DNA of 64,000 nt from Algicola sp. (GCA_018222915.1 JAAEZI010000001.1:77082-141081); one strand, 5' to 3'; positions 50,286 through 59,688 are shown, counted from the first letter of the stretch. Program-made: numbers and translations. Notes: a model not told the origin generated them from the sequence alone.

Positions 50286-50309
50286 ATTCCTTAAAGTATT
50301 CCTTAAAGT
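50286..50309 (-). repeat. Perfect tandem 12-bp repeat in the hemD ribosome-binding region
   Basis: attccttaaagt occurs twice head to tail (50286-50297, 50298-50309). On the minus strand this places two copies of ACTTTAAGGAAT, each with an AAGGA Shine-Dalgarno-like core, directly before the hemD ATG. Confidence 0.9.
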
Positions 50310-50312
50310 GTT

Positions 50313-50966
50313 TTAAGCGTTGAAATCTTTAATTAACTTATATAAAATCAGATAGGGTCCGATTTCAAGTGCGCAAAGATACAAAATAAAATAGAATATG
50401 TTATTCAAAAGTAATTTTTGATGATTTTTAAAGGACGAAAAAAATCCTATGAGATTGATAAGGACAATCAACCCAATCACTGCATAAATTATTGTCGCAT
50501 TAGGCTCTATCGTGTAGATTAAAATACAATTAATTGGAAAAATGACTAAGCCTGTATAATTTTTGAAAGTGGTTTTCTGAAATAAGTAGTAATCAACTAG
50601 CTCATCAATATCAAATAAACTCGCAATCAATCGTTCTAGAAGTATTTTTATGAGAAACAGAACGCCAATTCCAAAAGCCAATTTGAAGAATTCATAGAGG
50701 TCAAATGCTGTTGGATGAATCACCGTCGCATAACTCATATATGCAAATATGGAGATAGAAATGATGAGATTGATGTACAATAAGGCATCAAACCCATCTA
50801 TGAATTTTTGATCTCTCGCGTAGATTTTTAAATATTTGGAATTACCGATAACAGCTAAAAAATCTTTAAATCGGTGTGCAAATAAGTACTTGCTCAATGT
50901 TAGACAAATCAGTGCTAACACAAGAAATAGGGTAAACCAATCATTGGAAATGACGTTTCTCAGCAT
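50313..50966 (-). CDS. DUF4271 family membrane protein
   Basis: 217 residues, about six helices (LFLVLALICLTLSKYLF, YINLIISISIFAYMSYA, LAFGIGVLFLIKILLERLIA, FPINCILIYTIEPNATIIYA...). It is characteristically found before hemD in this lineage, which is the case here (27-bp gap). Function unknown. The ATG 50966 has a -7 box 4 nt upstream. Confidence 0.85.
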   Translation of the reverse strand: MLRNVISNDWFTLFLVLALICLTLSKYLFAHRFKDFLAVIGNSKYLKIYARDQKFIDGFDALLYINLIISISIFAYMSYATVIHPTAFDLYEFFKLAFGIGVLFLIKILLERLIASLFDIDELVDYYLFQKTTFKNYTGLVIFPINCILIYTIEPNATIIYAVIGLIVLINLIGFFSSFKNHQKLLLNNIFYFILYLCALEIGPYLILYKLIKDFNA

Positions 50967-50970
50967 GTGA

Positions 50971-50978
50971 CAAAATTA
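50971..50978 (-). promoter_or_regulatory. -7 box (TAATTTTG) 4 nt from the DUF4271 gene ATG
   Basis: The minus strand reads TAATTTTG, an exact TAnnTTTG match ending 4 nt before ATG 50966. No -33 element is apparent. Confidence 0.5.
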
Positions 50979-51086
50979 GTAAGAATAATTGATGATTCCA
51001 CGGGTTAAAATACACATCTTAAAATCAATATGACAAGATTAACAATGTTTATGATTTTATCACTTAATTTTAAATGATAAAACGCT

Positions 51087-51094
51087 TACTTTTG
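51087..51094 (+). promoter_or_regulatory. Promoter -7 box (TACTTTTG) of the glycosyltransferase-pyrC operon
   Basis: Exact TAnnTTTG match. Transcription would start near 51099, which excludes an in-frame TTG at 51097 as start and supports ATG 51130. Confidence 0.6.
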
Positions 51095-51129
51095 TTTTGT
51101 CAGACCAATTAAAATCAAGACTGAACTGC

Positions 51130-51852
51130 ATGTCAGATGCTATTGTAATCATACCAACTTATAATGAAATAGAAAATATCGAATCTATCATAAGAGCGGT
51201 TTTTGCCCAAGACATGAGGTTTGATATTTTGGTAGTTGATGATAATTCACCTGACGGCACAGGAGATAAAGTGATAGGGCTTCAAAACGAGTTTAAAGAC
51301 CAACTCCATTTGTTAACTAGGGCTAATAAAACAGGATTGGGAACGGCTTATATCGCAGGTTTTAAATGGGCTCTGGAACGTTCTTATAATTTTATATTTG
51401 AAATGGATGCAGACTTTTCGCATAATCCAGCTGACCTCATATATTTATATAACGCCTGCGCTATTGAAGGTGCAGATATGTCCATTGGTTCGCGTTATAT
51501 AAACAATACGGTGAATGTTGTTGATTGGGATATGAAACGATTATTGTTATCGTATTTTGCCTCCAAATATGTGAAATTCATCACACGTATGAAAATTGCC
51601 GATACAACGGCAGGTTTTGTATGTTACAAACGAAAGGTGCTTGAGACTATCAATTTGGATGATATCAAATTTGTTGGTTATGCATTTCAAATAGAAATGA
51701 AGTTTAAGGCACATTTACACAAGTTTAAAATTGTAGAGATTCCTGTCATCTTTACAGATAGAACCAAAGGAAAATCTAAAATGAGTGGAGGGATTATTTC
51801 TGAAGCTATTTTTGGAGTTATAAAAATGAAGTTTAATAGTGTATTCAATTAA
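51130..51852 (+). CDS. Polyprenol monophosphomannose synthase-like glycosyltransferase (GT2)
   Basis: GT2 enzyme using GDP-mannose (or a related donor) and polyprenol phosphate. GT-A motifs: [35 protein letters not shown] (DDxSxDGT), [13 protein letters not shown] (DxD variant), [10 protein letters not shown]. The C-terminal [16 protein letters not shown] and [15 protein letters not shown] are typical of the DPM1-like group. No membrane helix. ATG 51130 is supported by the promoter position. 241 residues. The next gene follows with 4 bp between. Confidence 0.9.
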   Translation: MSDAIVIIPTYNEIENIESIIRAVFAQDMRFDILVVDDNSPDGTGDKVIGLQNEFKDQLHLLTRANKTGLGTAYIAGFKWALERSYNFIFEMDADFSHNPADLIYLYNACAIEGADMSIGSRYINNTVNVVDWDMKRLLLSYFASKYVKFITRMKIADTTAGFVCYKRKVLETINLDDIKFVGYAFQIEMKFKAHLHKFKIVEIPVIFTDRTKGKSKMSGGIISEAIFGVIKMKFNSVFN

Positions 51853-51856
51853 TCCA

Positions 51857-53203
51857 ATGCAGTATAATACCAAACTTATTAAGAATGCCAAAATAGTTAA
51901 CGAAGGCAAAGTTTTTGAAGGTGATATTTTAATTGAAGGGGAATTAATTAAAGAAGTCTCCGATTCCATAAGTGCGAAATCTGCCGATGTTCAAATCATT
52001 GATGCCGAAGGGAATTATGTATTCCCTGGAGTTATTGATGATCAAGTTCATTTTAGAGAGCCTGGACTAACCCATAAGGCAGATATAGCCTCCGAATCGA
52101 GAGCCGCTTTGGCTGGTGGAATTACCTCATTCATAGAAATGCCTAACACTAATCCGCAAACGACCACGGTTGAAAAACTGGAGGAGAAGTTCGAAATCGC
52201 AGCCAATACCTCTTTTGCCAATTACTCATTTATGTTTGGAGGCACGAATGATAATTTGGAGGAAATTTTAAAAGTCAACCCTAAAACTGTTGCTGGATTA
52301 AAATTGTTTTTGGGATCATCTACCGGAAATATGCTTGTTGATAATCCTGAGGTATTAGAAAAAATATTCAGTAGTACGGATATGGTGATTTCTGTGCATT
52401 GCGAAGATGAAGCAACCATCAGAAAAAATATGGAAGCTCATCTCGCTGAATTCGGAGAAGATATACCTATAGAAAAGCATCCGATTATAAGAAGTGAGGA
52501 AGCCTGTTATTTGTCTTCATCTAAGGCCATTGAATTGGCAAAGAAAACAGGAGCTAGATTGCATGTGTTTCACTTATCTACTGGAAAGGAGACACAGTTA
52601 TTTACAAATAAAATCCCTTTAAAAGACAAGAAAATTACAGCAGAAGTTTGCATCCATCACCTTTGGTTTAGTGATGAAGACTATGCAAAAAAAGGGACTC
52701 ATATTAAATGGAATCCAGCTGTAAAAACTGCCAAAGACCGTGATTTATTGTGGAAGGCATTATTGGATGATAGAATTGATGTGATTGCTACAGACCATGC
52801 ACCACATACCTTGGAAGAGAAAAATAATAAATATACGAAAGCACCTTCAGGAGGACCACTAGTGCAACATGCTTTGGTAGCCATGTTGGAAATGTATCAC
52901 AAAGGTAAAATTGGGCTTCCAAAAATAGTTGAAAAGATGGCTCACAACCCAGCGATCTTATTCCAAGTAGAGAAACGAGGCTATATCAAGGCTGGATATT
53001 TTGCGGATTTAGTGATTGTCGATTTAAATAGTCCATGGTCGGTTAAAAAGGAAAACATCCTTTATAAATGTGGATGGTCTCCTTTTGAAGGCACGACGTT
53101 CAAATCGCGTATTACCCACACGTTTCTCAATGGGTCTTTAGTGTACAATAATTTTAAGGTTTTAGATGTTAAAGTGGCTAAACGTTTAACTTTTAATAGA
53201 TGA
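51857..53203 (+). CDS. pyrC: Dihydroorotase, class I (metal motif altered)
   Basis: Cyclises carbamoyl-aspartate to dihydroorotate for pyrimidine synthesis. The first metal motif, usually D-x-H-x-H-x-R-E-P-G, reads [10 protein letters not shown] with Q63 in place of the first histidine; H65 is kept. The remaining sites are present: GLKLFLGSS (candidate carboxylated Lys), VHCEDE, FHLSTG and ATDHAPH. I recall the same Q in other Bacteroidota copies, so it is probably lineage-typical. ATG 51857 gives a 448-residue protein; start by context. Overlaps the DUF4296 gene by 4 bp. Confidence 0.88.
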   Translation: MQYNTKLIKNAKIVNEGKVFEGDILIEGELIKEVSDSISAKSADVQIIDAEGNYVFPGVIDDQVHFREPGLTHKADIASESRAALAGGITSFIEMPNTNPQTTTVEKLEEKFEIAANTSFANYSFMFGGTNDNLEEILKVNPKTVAGLKLFLGSSTGNMLVDNPEVLEKIFSSTDMVISVHCEDEATIRKNMEAHLAEFGEDIPIEKHPIIRSEEACYLSSSKAIELAKKTGARLHVFHLSTGKETQLFTNKIPLKDKKITAEVCIHHLWFSDEDYAKKGTHIKWNPAVKTAKDRDLLWKALLDDRIDVIATDHAPHTLEEKNNKYTKAPSGGPLVQHALVAMLEMYHKGKIGLPKIVEKMAHNPAILFQVEKRGYIKAGYFADLVIVDLNSPWSVKKENILYKCGWSPFEGTTFKSRITHTFLNGSLVYNNFKVLDVKVAKRLTFNR

Positions 53204-53646
53204 AAAAGCTCTGTTTATTAATATTAATTACTGCTCTATTTGGTTGTTATTCTTCAGGAAAACCAAAGAAGCCTGACAACCTTATTCCGAGGGATAAAAT
53301 GGTGGATGTGCTTTACGAAGTCTTTATTATAAGTGCAGCCAAAGGGGGAAATAAGTTAAAACTCGAAAACAAGGGGATTTATCCTCAAGATTATATTTTC
53401 GAGAAATATCATATCGATAGTCTACAATTTGCATTGAGCAACGAATATTATGGGTATGACGTGAGCGAATACGAGCTCATGATCAGTGAAATTGAAGAAC
53501 GTATTAAAAGCGATAAAGAAAAGTACGAGAAAGCCATGGCGGAAGAAGCCAAGGAGATAAAGCGAAAAAAGGATTCGATGAAAATGGCTATTGATTCAAC
53601 CCAAAAAATAAAGGCCGATAAGGTATCCATCAAGTCAGATCGTTAG
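53200..53646 (+). CDS. DUF4296 family lipoprotein
   Basis: 148 residues. The signal [20 protein letters not shown] has lipobox cysteine 16. The core [20 protein letters not shown] and [20 protein letters not shown] matches DUF4296, followed by a charged helical tail ([20 protein letters not shown]). Overlaps the dihydroorotase stop by 4 bp (ATGA). Function unknown; membrane-anchored in the periplasm. Confidence 0.88.
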   Translation: MKKLCLLILITALFGCYSSGKPKKPDNLIPRDKMVDVLYEVFIISAAKGGNKLKLENKGIYPQDYIFEKYHIDSLQFALSNEYYGYDVSEYELMISEIEERIKSDKEKYEKAMAEEAKEIKRKKDSMKMAIDSTQKIKADKVSIKSDR

Positions 53647-53650
53647 GGTA

Positions 53651-54670
53651 TCACCTTTGTAAATCCTTCAGGTAGAAGGCACTGACTTCCGAAATAGTTT
53701 TAGTGATTGGCTTGAAATCAAAATTAAGTTCAGAGGTTATTTTTGAGTGATCATATATAGTTCTGTCTGAAATAGAATGTGCCATTTGTTTTGATAATTG
53801 TCTCCGTTTACCAAAAAGATTATGTCTGAGCCAATCTAATCGCCATAGGATATTTAATAACCCTTTTGAAGCCGCCTTTTTTGGTGGTTTAACCTGTAAG
53901 GCTTCAGCCACTTGATACTGAAAATCTTTAAACGTTACATTCTCAGCAATCACGATATAGCGCTCATTTTTTATCGGTTTTTCCATGAGTTCTGTCATTA
54001 CCGTCACGACGTCCCAAACGTCCACATAAGCAGACGACCCAGTAGGATAATAGCTGAGACCTCTATGTATTTGTTTGAATAGGCTACCACTACCACCACT
54101 TTTCCAATATCCTGGACCTAAGATAATACCTGGATTGACGATAACCGCATCCACACCTTCTTGGGTGCCTCTCCATACTTCTAATTCTGCGCCATATTTA
54201 GTGATAGCATACACGCTGTGATCCAATTCTGGATGCCATTCTGTATCTTCTGTAACAGGAATTTCAGGATGAGGTTCATGTCCTAATGCAGCAATAGAAC
54301 TGACATAACATAATTTTTGTACTTGATTTGAGATACACAGATTGACAATATTAGCAGTGCCTTTGATATTTACTTTGCGAAGTTCAAAATATTTGTCTGG
54401 TTCAAAACTGATAAACGCTGCACAATGATAAACATAACTCACGCCATGGAAAGCTTCTGCTAACGCAGGTATGTCATTGATATTGGCTTCCACCCATTCA
54501 ATCTTATCGTATAGTGTTTCTACATCTTTGGTGTAGTATCCAAAGACATGCTTTACAGTTTCTAGCTTGTGTGCTCTTCTGTAAATTGCTCTAACCTTCT
54601 CATTGCTTTTCAACAATTGGAATAATAAATGTGAGCCTACTAAGCCTGTTCCTCCAGTGACAAGAATCAT
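53651..54670 (-). CDS. NAD-dependent epimerase/dehydratase family protein (extended SDR)
   Basis: 339 residues. NAD-binding ILVTGGTGLVGSHLLFQLL at the N-terminus; catalytic Tyr-Lys in HSVYAITKYGAE (YxxxK, about 153-157); VNPGIILGPGYW is the extended-SDR substrate motif. Substrate unknown; could be a nucleotide sugar or a dihydroflavonol-type ketone. A TAACTTTA -7-like element (54675-54682) ends 4 nt before the ATG. Divergent from tyrS; convergent with the DUF4296 gene, 4 bp apart. Confidence 0.9.
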   Translation of the reverse strand: MILVTGGTGLVGSHLLFQLLKSNEKVRAIYRRAHKLETVKHVFGYYTKDVETLYDKIEWVEANINDIPALAEAFHGVSYVYHCAAFISFEPDKYFELRKVNIKGTANIVNLCISNQVQKLCYVSSIAALGHEPHPEIPVTEDTEWHPELDHSVYAITKYGAELEVWRGTQEGVDAVIVNPGIILGPGYWKSGGSGSLFKQIHRGLSYYPTGSSAYVDVWDVVTVMTELMEKPIKNERYIVIAENVTFKDFQYQVAEALQVKPPKKAASKGLLNILWRLDWLRHNLFGKRRQLSKQMAHSISDRTIYDHSKITSELNFDFKPITKTISEVSAFYLKDLQR

Positions 54671-54674
54671 AAGG

Positions 54675-54682
54675 TAAAGTTA
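54675..54682 (-). promoter_or_regulatory. -7-like box (TAACTTTA) 4 nt from the epimerase ATG
   Basis: One mismatch to TAnnTTTG; same 4-nt spacing to the ATG as glyS, uppP and the DUF4271 gene. Confidence 0.35.
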
Positions 54683-54701
54683 CTCTTTTTTATAATTGTC
54701 T

Positions 54702-54731
54702 TTTGTCTTTTAAGGTATAAATCTATCTTTG
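54702..54731 (+). promoter_or_regulatory. tyrS promoter, complete -33/-7 pair
   Basis: TTTG (54702-54705), 18 bp, then TATCTTTG (54724-54731): the best full match to the flavobacterial promoter consensus in the window. It places the transcription start near 54736. Confidence 0.75.
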
Positions 54732-54755
54732 CGAATGATTACTAATAAAGCTGTT

Positions 54756-56048
54756 ATGATAAAGAATTTTGTTGAAGAATTGCAATGGAGAGGTATGATC
54801 CATGATACAATGCCAGGAGCCGAAGAGCATTTAATGGAGGCAATGCGATCTGCTTATGTAGGTTTTGATCCTACGGCTGATTCTTTACACATCGGTAATT
54901 TGGTGCCAATTATGCTGTTAGCACACTATCAGCGATGCGGTCATAAACCAGTGGCTTTAGTTGGAGGTGCCACAGGAATGATAGGTGATCCTTCGGGAAA
55001 ATCTAGTGAGCGTAACTTATTGGATGAGTCGACGTTACGACACAATCAAAATGCGATTAAAAAGCAGTTATCCCATTTTTTAGATTTTGAAAGTGACGCT
55101 GAAAATGCCGCAGTTTTAGTGAATAACTATGACTGGATGAAAGATTTTTCATTTCTAGAATTTATTCGTGATGTCGGGAAACATATTACTGTCAACTATA
55201 TGATGGCAAAAGATTCTGTTAAAAATAGAATTTCGTCAGAATCTACAGATGGGATGTCTTTTACAGAGTTTACCTATCAATTAGTGCAAGGGTATGATTT
55301 TCTTCATTTATTTAGAGAAAATAACTGTACTATTCAAATGGGAGGTAGCGACCAATGGGGAAATATCACTACTGGAACGGAATTGATTAGACGTATAGCC
55401 CAAGGGAAAGGTTTCGCGATTACCTGTCCGTTAATTACGAAAAGTGATGGCTCGAAATTTGGAAAATCTGAAGGTGGCAATGTTTGGTTGGACGCTAACA
55501 GAACGTCTCCTTACAAATTTTATCAATATTGGTTGAATTCTACAGATGAAGATGCCGAGAAGTATATTAAAATTTTCACATTTTTATCCGAAACGGAGAT
55601 TGCTACCATTGTCAGTAATCATCAAGAGGCACCTCATCAACGTGGTCTCCAAAAGCGTTTAGCTGAAGAAATTACAAGTATGGTACATTCTCGTGCCGAT
55701 TTTGAAAACGCAGAAAAAGCCTCTAATATCCTGTTCAGTAAAACGTTCAAGTCTGATATCAAGACCTTAGATGAAAAAACGTTTTTAGATGTTTTCGAAG
55801 GTGTTCCGCAAGCTGAAATTTCTAGAAATGATTTACAAGAACTTGATATGATTGGTGCGTTAGCAGCTCAAACAAATTTTTTATCTTCTAATAGTGAAGC
55901 GCGTCGTGCCTTAAAGGAAAATGCCGTTGCTGTTAACAAGGAAAAAGTGAAAGAAGACTACCAATTGTCATCAGAAGATTTAATTAATGACAAGTATATT
56001 ATTTTAAACAAAGGCAAGAAAAACACCTACATTATCAAAGTTATTTAA
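54756..56048 (+). CDS. tyrS: Tyrosyl-tRNA synthetase
   Basis: Charges tRNA-Tyr. Class I motifs: HIGN in [12 protein letters not shown] and KFGKS in [12 protein letters not shown] (KMSKS variant). Tyrosine pocket in [14 protein letters not shown] and [15 protein letters not shown]-terminal S4-like RNA-binding segment closes the protein. The ATG at 54756 ([14 protein letters not shown]) is favoured: it is the family-typical start and gives a leader of about 20 nt after the promoter. An in-frame ATG at 54735 would be leaderless. 430 residues from 54756. Confidence 0.96.
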   Translation: MIKNFVEELQWRGMIHDTMPGAEEHLMEAMRSAYVGFDPTADSLHIGNLVPIMLLAHYQRCGHKPVALVGGATGMIGDPSGKSSERNLLDESTLRHNQNAIKKQLSHFLDFESDAENAAVLVNNYDWMKDFSFLEFIRDVGKHITVNYMMAKDSVKNRISSESTDGMSFTEFTYQLVQGYDFLHLFRENNCTIQMGGSDQWGNITTGTELIRRIAQGKGFAITCPLITKSDGSKFGKSEGGNVWLDANRTSPYKFYQYWLNSTDEDAEKYIKIFTFLSETEIATIVSNHQEAPHQRGLQKRLAEEITSMVHSRADFENAEKASNILFSKTFKSDIKTLDEKTFLDVFEGVPQAEISRNDLQELDMIGALAAQTNFLSSNSEARRALKENAVAVNKEKVKEDYQLSSEDLINDKYIILNKGKKNTYIIKVI

Positions 56049-56050
56049 AG

Positions 56051-56077
56051 AAAAACGCCTGATGTAAATCAGGCGTT
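56051..56077 (-). terminator. Terminator facing the minus strand (YHS gene)
   Basis: A 10-bp stem (aacgcctgat 56054-56063 / atcaggcgtt 56068-56077); on the minus strand it is followed by a T-run. The plus side lacks one, so tyrS may depend on the stem alone. Confidence 0.8.
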
Positions 56078-56138
56078 CAACATTAACCAATCAACTATTA
56101 TTAGAAGCTAATTCTTCTTTTTCATAGAACTCTTTAAA

Positions 56139-56588
56139 CTATTCTAGAATCATAGCTTCCCAGTTTTGGTCGGCTTTATGCTGTAAACCTTTCACATTAT
56201 TTTTTTGCCATAATTTTAAGGTGTTCGTTCCCCAAGCATTGTAAAAAAGATAAAGCTTACCATCCCTAATTTCAAAGGCTTTGGGATTGATATCTACTTT
56301 TTCAGATTTTAAAGCAACGGCATAAGCGCAATAACCACCATATTGAGGGAGAAATCTTTCTGGCTGACTTTTAAAACGCATAAGATGTTCTTGAGAGGAA
56401 AATTTATAGACGACCTCCTTGTAGGTTGTACTGTATTGCTCATGTCCTTTTACAGCCTCATTATCGAAATAAGCTACAACGTCATAACCTTTAGCGCCAA
56501 AGCCTTTGTAGGTGTTGTAATTAGATGATTGTGAGTGGCCAAGAAAAAGGCTAAAGAAAATAAATATTGTAAATAGAAGTTTTTTCAT
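56139..56588 (-). CDS. YHS domain-containing exported protein
   Basis: 149 residues. The signal peptide MKKLLFTIFIFFSLFLGHSQ is followed by a YHS domain (GYDVVAYFDNEAVKGHEQYS; TTYKEVVYKFSSQEHLMRFK; PERFLPQYGGYCAYAVA), a small metal-associated fold. Here it is periplasmic or secreted. 30 bp downstream of the LuxE-like gene on the same strand, so possibly one operon. No redox partner adjacent. Confidence 0.9.
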   Translation of the reverse strand: MKKLLFTIFIFFSLFLGHSQSSNYNTYKGFGAKGYDVVAYFDNEAVKGHEQYSTTYKEVVYKFSSQEHLMRFKSQPERFLPQYGGYCAYAVALKSEKVDINPKAFEIRDGKLYLFYNAWGTNTLKLWQKNNVKGLQHKADQNWEAMILE

Positions 56589-56618
56589 AGACCTTTGGTC
56601 GACATACCTAAAGGAAGA

Positions 56619-57599
56619 TTACAAAACCATTAAATTGCAACCGCGAATGTCACTGGCATCAAAACGGCCAATAACTTCAAAACTCCCATCGCGATATACA
56701 CGTCCTAAATCTTGAGTTGCTATAAACGAGCAAGAATTGATATTCGCTAAATCGACAATATTTAAACCACCAGATTTCTCTGATTTTAAGAGCGTTAATG
56801 CGTCTTCAGGATCACGTGTTAAAACACGCATCCAATTGGGACATTGAAAACGTCCGTTGCCATGAGAGTAAGCCTGACTTAGAAGTTCGGTCATACCATA
56901 TTCACTATGGATTTCAGAGACGCCGAAACCAGTTTTTAAAATGGCATGGAGTTCTTCGCGAACCAATTCTTTTCGTCTCCCTTTCATACCACCAGTTTCC
57001 ATAATAATGGTATGTCGCAAATCGAATTGATGGTGTTCTATAAGATCCAACAGCGCAAAAGATACACCAATAAGAATCACAGATTGACCTTGTTCATCTA
57101 GGGTAATAAGTTGATCTTTGAGCGCGTTCATATCGTTGAGATAGAAACCACTTTTAGGATGTCTGGATTTAGCAATCATATCATTTACCATGTAAATTAA
57201 TGACGAACCTTCGCGTTCTAAATAACTAGGTAAAAGTGCGAGTACAACGTAATCTTCAATGTCACCGTAAAAGTGTCTGAAGGCTTTTCGGAAACTTGCC
57301 TGGTAAATAGATATGTCTATCACTTGATGTTTACTCGTTACAGATCCTGTGGTGCCGCTGCTTGAAAAACAAGCTTGAACAGGTGCTTTAGAACTTAATA
57401 CTTGATGGCTTTTAAAAAACTGAATGGGCATAAAAGGAATTTCCTGCCATTCCTTAATATCACTCGGATGTTTGTAAAGTAAATCACAAAAAGAACGATA
57501 CACAGGATTGTGTTCAAATTGAAATTTGAAAACCTCCAATGCTGTCTTTTTAAATTCAGATTCAGAAGTGATTGCAAAGATATCCTGTGGTAAAGTCAT
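56619..57599 (-). CDS. LuxE/PaaK-like acyl-activating (AMP-forming) enzyme
   Basis: 326 residues of the LuxE acyl-protein synthetase/PaaK group. The AMP-binding P-loop is ACFSSSGTTGSVTSKHQV (near 87-104); other motifs are VVLALLPSYLEREGSSLIYM, METGGMKGRRKELVREELH, SEIHSEYGMTELLSQAYSHG and the C-terminal LGRVYRDGSFEVIGRFDASD. Such enzymes activate a carboxylic acid as acyl-AMP; flavobacterial copies are uncharacterised and are often simply called acyltransferases. Near-leaderless start at 57599. Confidence 0.85.
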   Translation of the reverse strand: MTLPQDIFAITSESEFKKTALEVFKFQFEHNPVYRSFCDLLYKHPSDIKEWQEIPFMPIQFFKSHQVLSSKAPVQACFSSSGTTGSVTSKHQVIDISIYQASFRKAFRHFYGDIEDYVVLALLPSYLEREGSSLIYMVNDMIAKSRHPKSGFYLNDMNALKDQLITLDEQGQSVILIGVSFALLDLIEHHQFDLRHTIIMETGGMKGRRKELVREELHAILKTGFGVSEIHSEYGMTELLSQAYSHGNGRFQCPNWMRVLTRDPEDALTLLKSEKSGGLNIVDLANINSCSFIATQDLGRVYRDGSFEVIGRFDASDIRGCNLMVL

Positions 57600-57604
57600 G
57601 AATG

Positions 57605-57612
57605 CAAAAGTA
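57605..57612 (-). promoter_or_regulatory. -7 box (TACTTTTG) 5 nt from the LuxE-like gene ATG
   Basis: The minus strand reads TACTTTTG, an exact TAnnTTTG match ending 5 nt before ATG 57599. No -33 element seen. Confidence 0.5.
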
Positions 57613-57640
57613 ATTAATACAAATGAAAATTTAAGACATA

Positions 57641-57675
57641 AAAAAAGCGCTGTCTAACGACAACGCTCTTTTTTG
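57641..57675 (-). terminator. Terminator of the lamin-tail T9SS gene
   Basis: Imperfect stem agcgctgtc / gacaacgct (one mismatch) with loop taac and A/T runs on both flanks; about 20 bp after the stop of the minus-strand gene. Confidence 0.75.
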
Positions 57676-57692
57676 ATATGGATGTCAAACGC

Positions 57693-59474
57693 TTACTTGA
57701 TCACTAATTTTTTAGTGACAGAAGCATTATTTTGAGTGATTTTTAGAACATAAACACCGGCATTCAAAGACGCGACATTCAAACGTTCATTAGTTAATCC
57801 TTCATTGATAACTTGCTTTCCTAAAACATCATAAACAGCAACAGATATTTGATCGTTTTGTGCACCTACAATGTTGACGTATCCAGTAGCTGAAGGGTTT
57901 GGATATACCTTGAAGCTATCTGCGGTAAACTCATTTGTTGATAAGGTGTTTGGTGTGACGTCATTCCATGATGTCCCGATACGCAATTCATCAAATGTGA
58001 TAGCAGGTGTTTCTCCTGTAGAATCTTGTCTTAAGGAGAATAAGTTGACAGATGGGTTTGGAGAACCGTCAGTATCTGTCAACAAGGCTGCTGGTGCAGA
58101 ACCTCCTAAATCAGCTCCTGCAGGATTGATCCAACCATTAATGGCTCCAGTATCTACATTGTAGCTCATCACTACAAATACGTTGTCTCCAACATTATAT
58201 TTTGTAGTTGTAAAGTTTGAGCCACTACTTCCATTAGTCAAAGCAATATCATAAGTTGTTCCAACAGGATCCGTATCAGGATGTACCCATAATCTAGCAT
58301 CAAAGTTTCCTAAAATAGCAAAGTATCCACCATCTGTTAAATCCGTAATATTTGATAAATCACTCACATTAATGATAAAAGACGCATAAACTTCACCTGC
58401 AGTTACAGGTGTGAATTCAATTTGCGAATCAATAAAACCACCTTCAAGGAAAACAGCATTTCCAGTAGATGCTAGCAACCCAGGATATGATAAACTTCCA
58501 GAAACAACATCAATTGGATTGTCAGAACCACTATAGTTTGTCCAATTCGTTGTATTTCCTAAATCTTCACCAATAGTGTAATCAAAACCTTCATAAAGAG
58601 GAAGGGTATTTGATGGGATACATTCTGGTGTAAAAATGGTTGCAGACAAATCACATAAAGCACCATCTTGTACGGTAATAATAACGTCGGTTCCTTCCGC
58701 AACACCCGTTACAGTGATTGTTCCGGTAGCATCAATAGATGGATCTCCAGCGCTTAAATCAACGACACCAGAATCGGCAGAAACCGTGTAAATAGTTGTA
58801 CCACCTCCAGCAAAATCTACGGTCGCTGTGTAAGTGTCAGTACCTGCTGTAGAAGCATCACAAACAGCACCTGTCGTTGTCAAACTAAGTTCGCAAACCG
58901 CAGCATCATTTGAGTCTCTAAAGGTTGGAACTTTAGTTTCATAAGCCGTTCCGGCCATATTTAATTGTAAAGATTCAGAGTCACTAGCGCTATTTAAGCT
59001 CTCATCATACTGAACTGTTTCACCAAGTCCATTAAGTAATTCCATATCATCAGCATCACCTGTTCCATAAACGATAGCGTCTACCAAATTCACAGAAGTG
59101 ACTGGTGTATTACTTGGAAAATCCGTATCATTCGCTGTATAAAGAGCGACTGCATCAGCACCGTTTTGTAAGGAATTACTAGCTCCCAAATCGATATCTG
59201 TTCCAGAAATAATAGAGGTGTTACCTAAGATAAAGAAACCATTAGCATCAAGGGTTTTTCCGTCTAAATCAAAGGCTGCATAACTTTGATCATTGGAACC
59301 ATTGTAAAGCACAACAACCAAACCATCCAAAGACGCATTCGGCGTTCCTTTAAGTTCAATAAACTCAGCCATATCAGTACCAGGTGTGTCTGCGTCAATT
59401 TCATTAATGACAACTTGACCAAACGACAAGGATGTTACTAAGACAGTTAAACATAAAAAGTAAAGTTTTTTCAT
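57693..59474 (-). CDS. Secreted lamin-tail-domain protein with T9SS sorting domain
   Basis: Signal peptide MKKLYFLCLTVLVTSLSFGQ. An N-terminal lamin-tail domain (VVINEIDADTPGTDMAEFIE; LKGTPNASLDGLVVVLYNGS), about residues 20-190, is followed by an Ig-like beta region (about 195-285) and a jelly-roll-like region (about 290-500). The T9SS sorting domain starts near residue 520 (FKVYPNPSATGYVNIVGAQN) and ends ASVTKKLVIK. Lamin-tail domains in bacteria occur in surface nucleases and adhesins; no nuclease domain is visible here. 593 residues. A TATATTTG box at 59513-59520 gives a leader of about 30 nt. Confidence 0.88.
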   Translation of the reverse strand: MKKLYFLCLTVLVTSLSFGQVVINEIDADTPGTDMAEFIELKGTPNASLDGLVVVLYNGSNDQSYAAFDLDGKTLDANGFFILGNTSIISGTDIDLGASNSLQNGADAVALYTANDTDFPSNTPVTSVNLVDAIVYGTGDADDMELLNGLGETVQYDESLNSASDSESLQLNMAGTAYETKVPTFRDSNDAAVCELSLTTTGAVCDASTAGTDTYTATVDFAGGGTTIYTVSADSGVVDLSAGDPSIDATGTITVTGVAEGTDVIITVQDGALCDLSATIFTPECIPSNTLPLYEGFDYTIGEDLGNTTNWTNYSGSDNPIDVVSGSLSYPGLLASTGNAVFLEGGFIDSQIEFTPVTAGEVYASFIINVSDLSNITDLTDGGYFAILGNFDARLWVHPDTDPVGTTYDIALTNGSSGSNFTTTKYNVGDNVFVVMSYNVDTGAINGWINPAGADLGGSAPAALLTDTDGSPNPSVNLFSLRQDSTGETPAITFDELRIGTSWNDVTPNTLSTNEFTADSFKVYPNPSATGYVNIVGAQNDQISVAVYDVLGKQVINEGLTNERLNVASLNAGVYVLKITQNNASVTKKLVIK

Positions 59475-59512
59475 AATTATTTGTTTAAAATGAATATTAA
59501 AAATTAAGCATA

Positions 59513-59520
59513 CAAATATA
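59513..59520 (-). promoter_or_regulatory. Promoter -7 box (TATATTTG) of the lamin-tail gene
   Basis: Exact TAnnTTTG match on the minus strand, about 39 nt before the ATG at 59474. Confidence 0.55.
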
Positions 59521-59655
59521 CTTAGTTTTTGTAGTTATACCGAATGTTTGCGTTACTAAATCGTTATTTAATGATTAAAGTCTTACCATTTTTAGAGTTT
59601 ACTGAATGCCGTGTGTGAGCGTTTTAAGTTAACTTAATGTTATCAATTACTCGGA

Positions 59656-59688
59656 TTGAATAACATTTTGTTATAAATCCTATCTTTA
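59656..59688 (+). promoter_or_regulatory. Promoter of the PhoBR-like operon
   Basis: TTG (59656-59658), 22 bp, TATCTTTA (59681-59688). It places the transcription start near 59694 and supports ATG 59715 rather than ATG 59697 as start. Confidence 0.5.
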
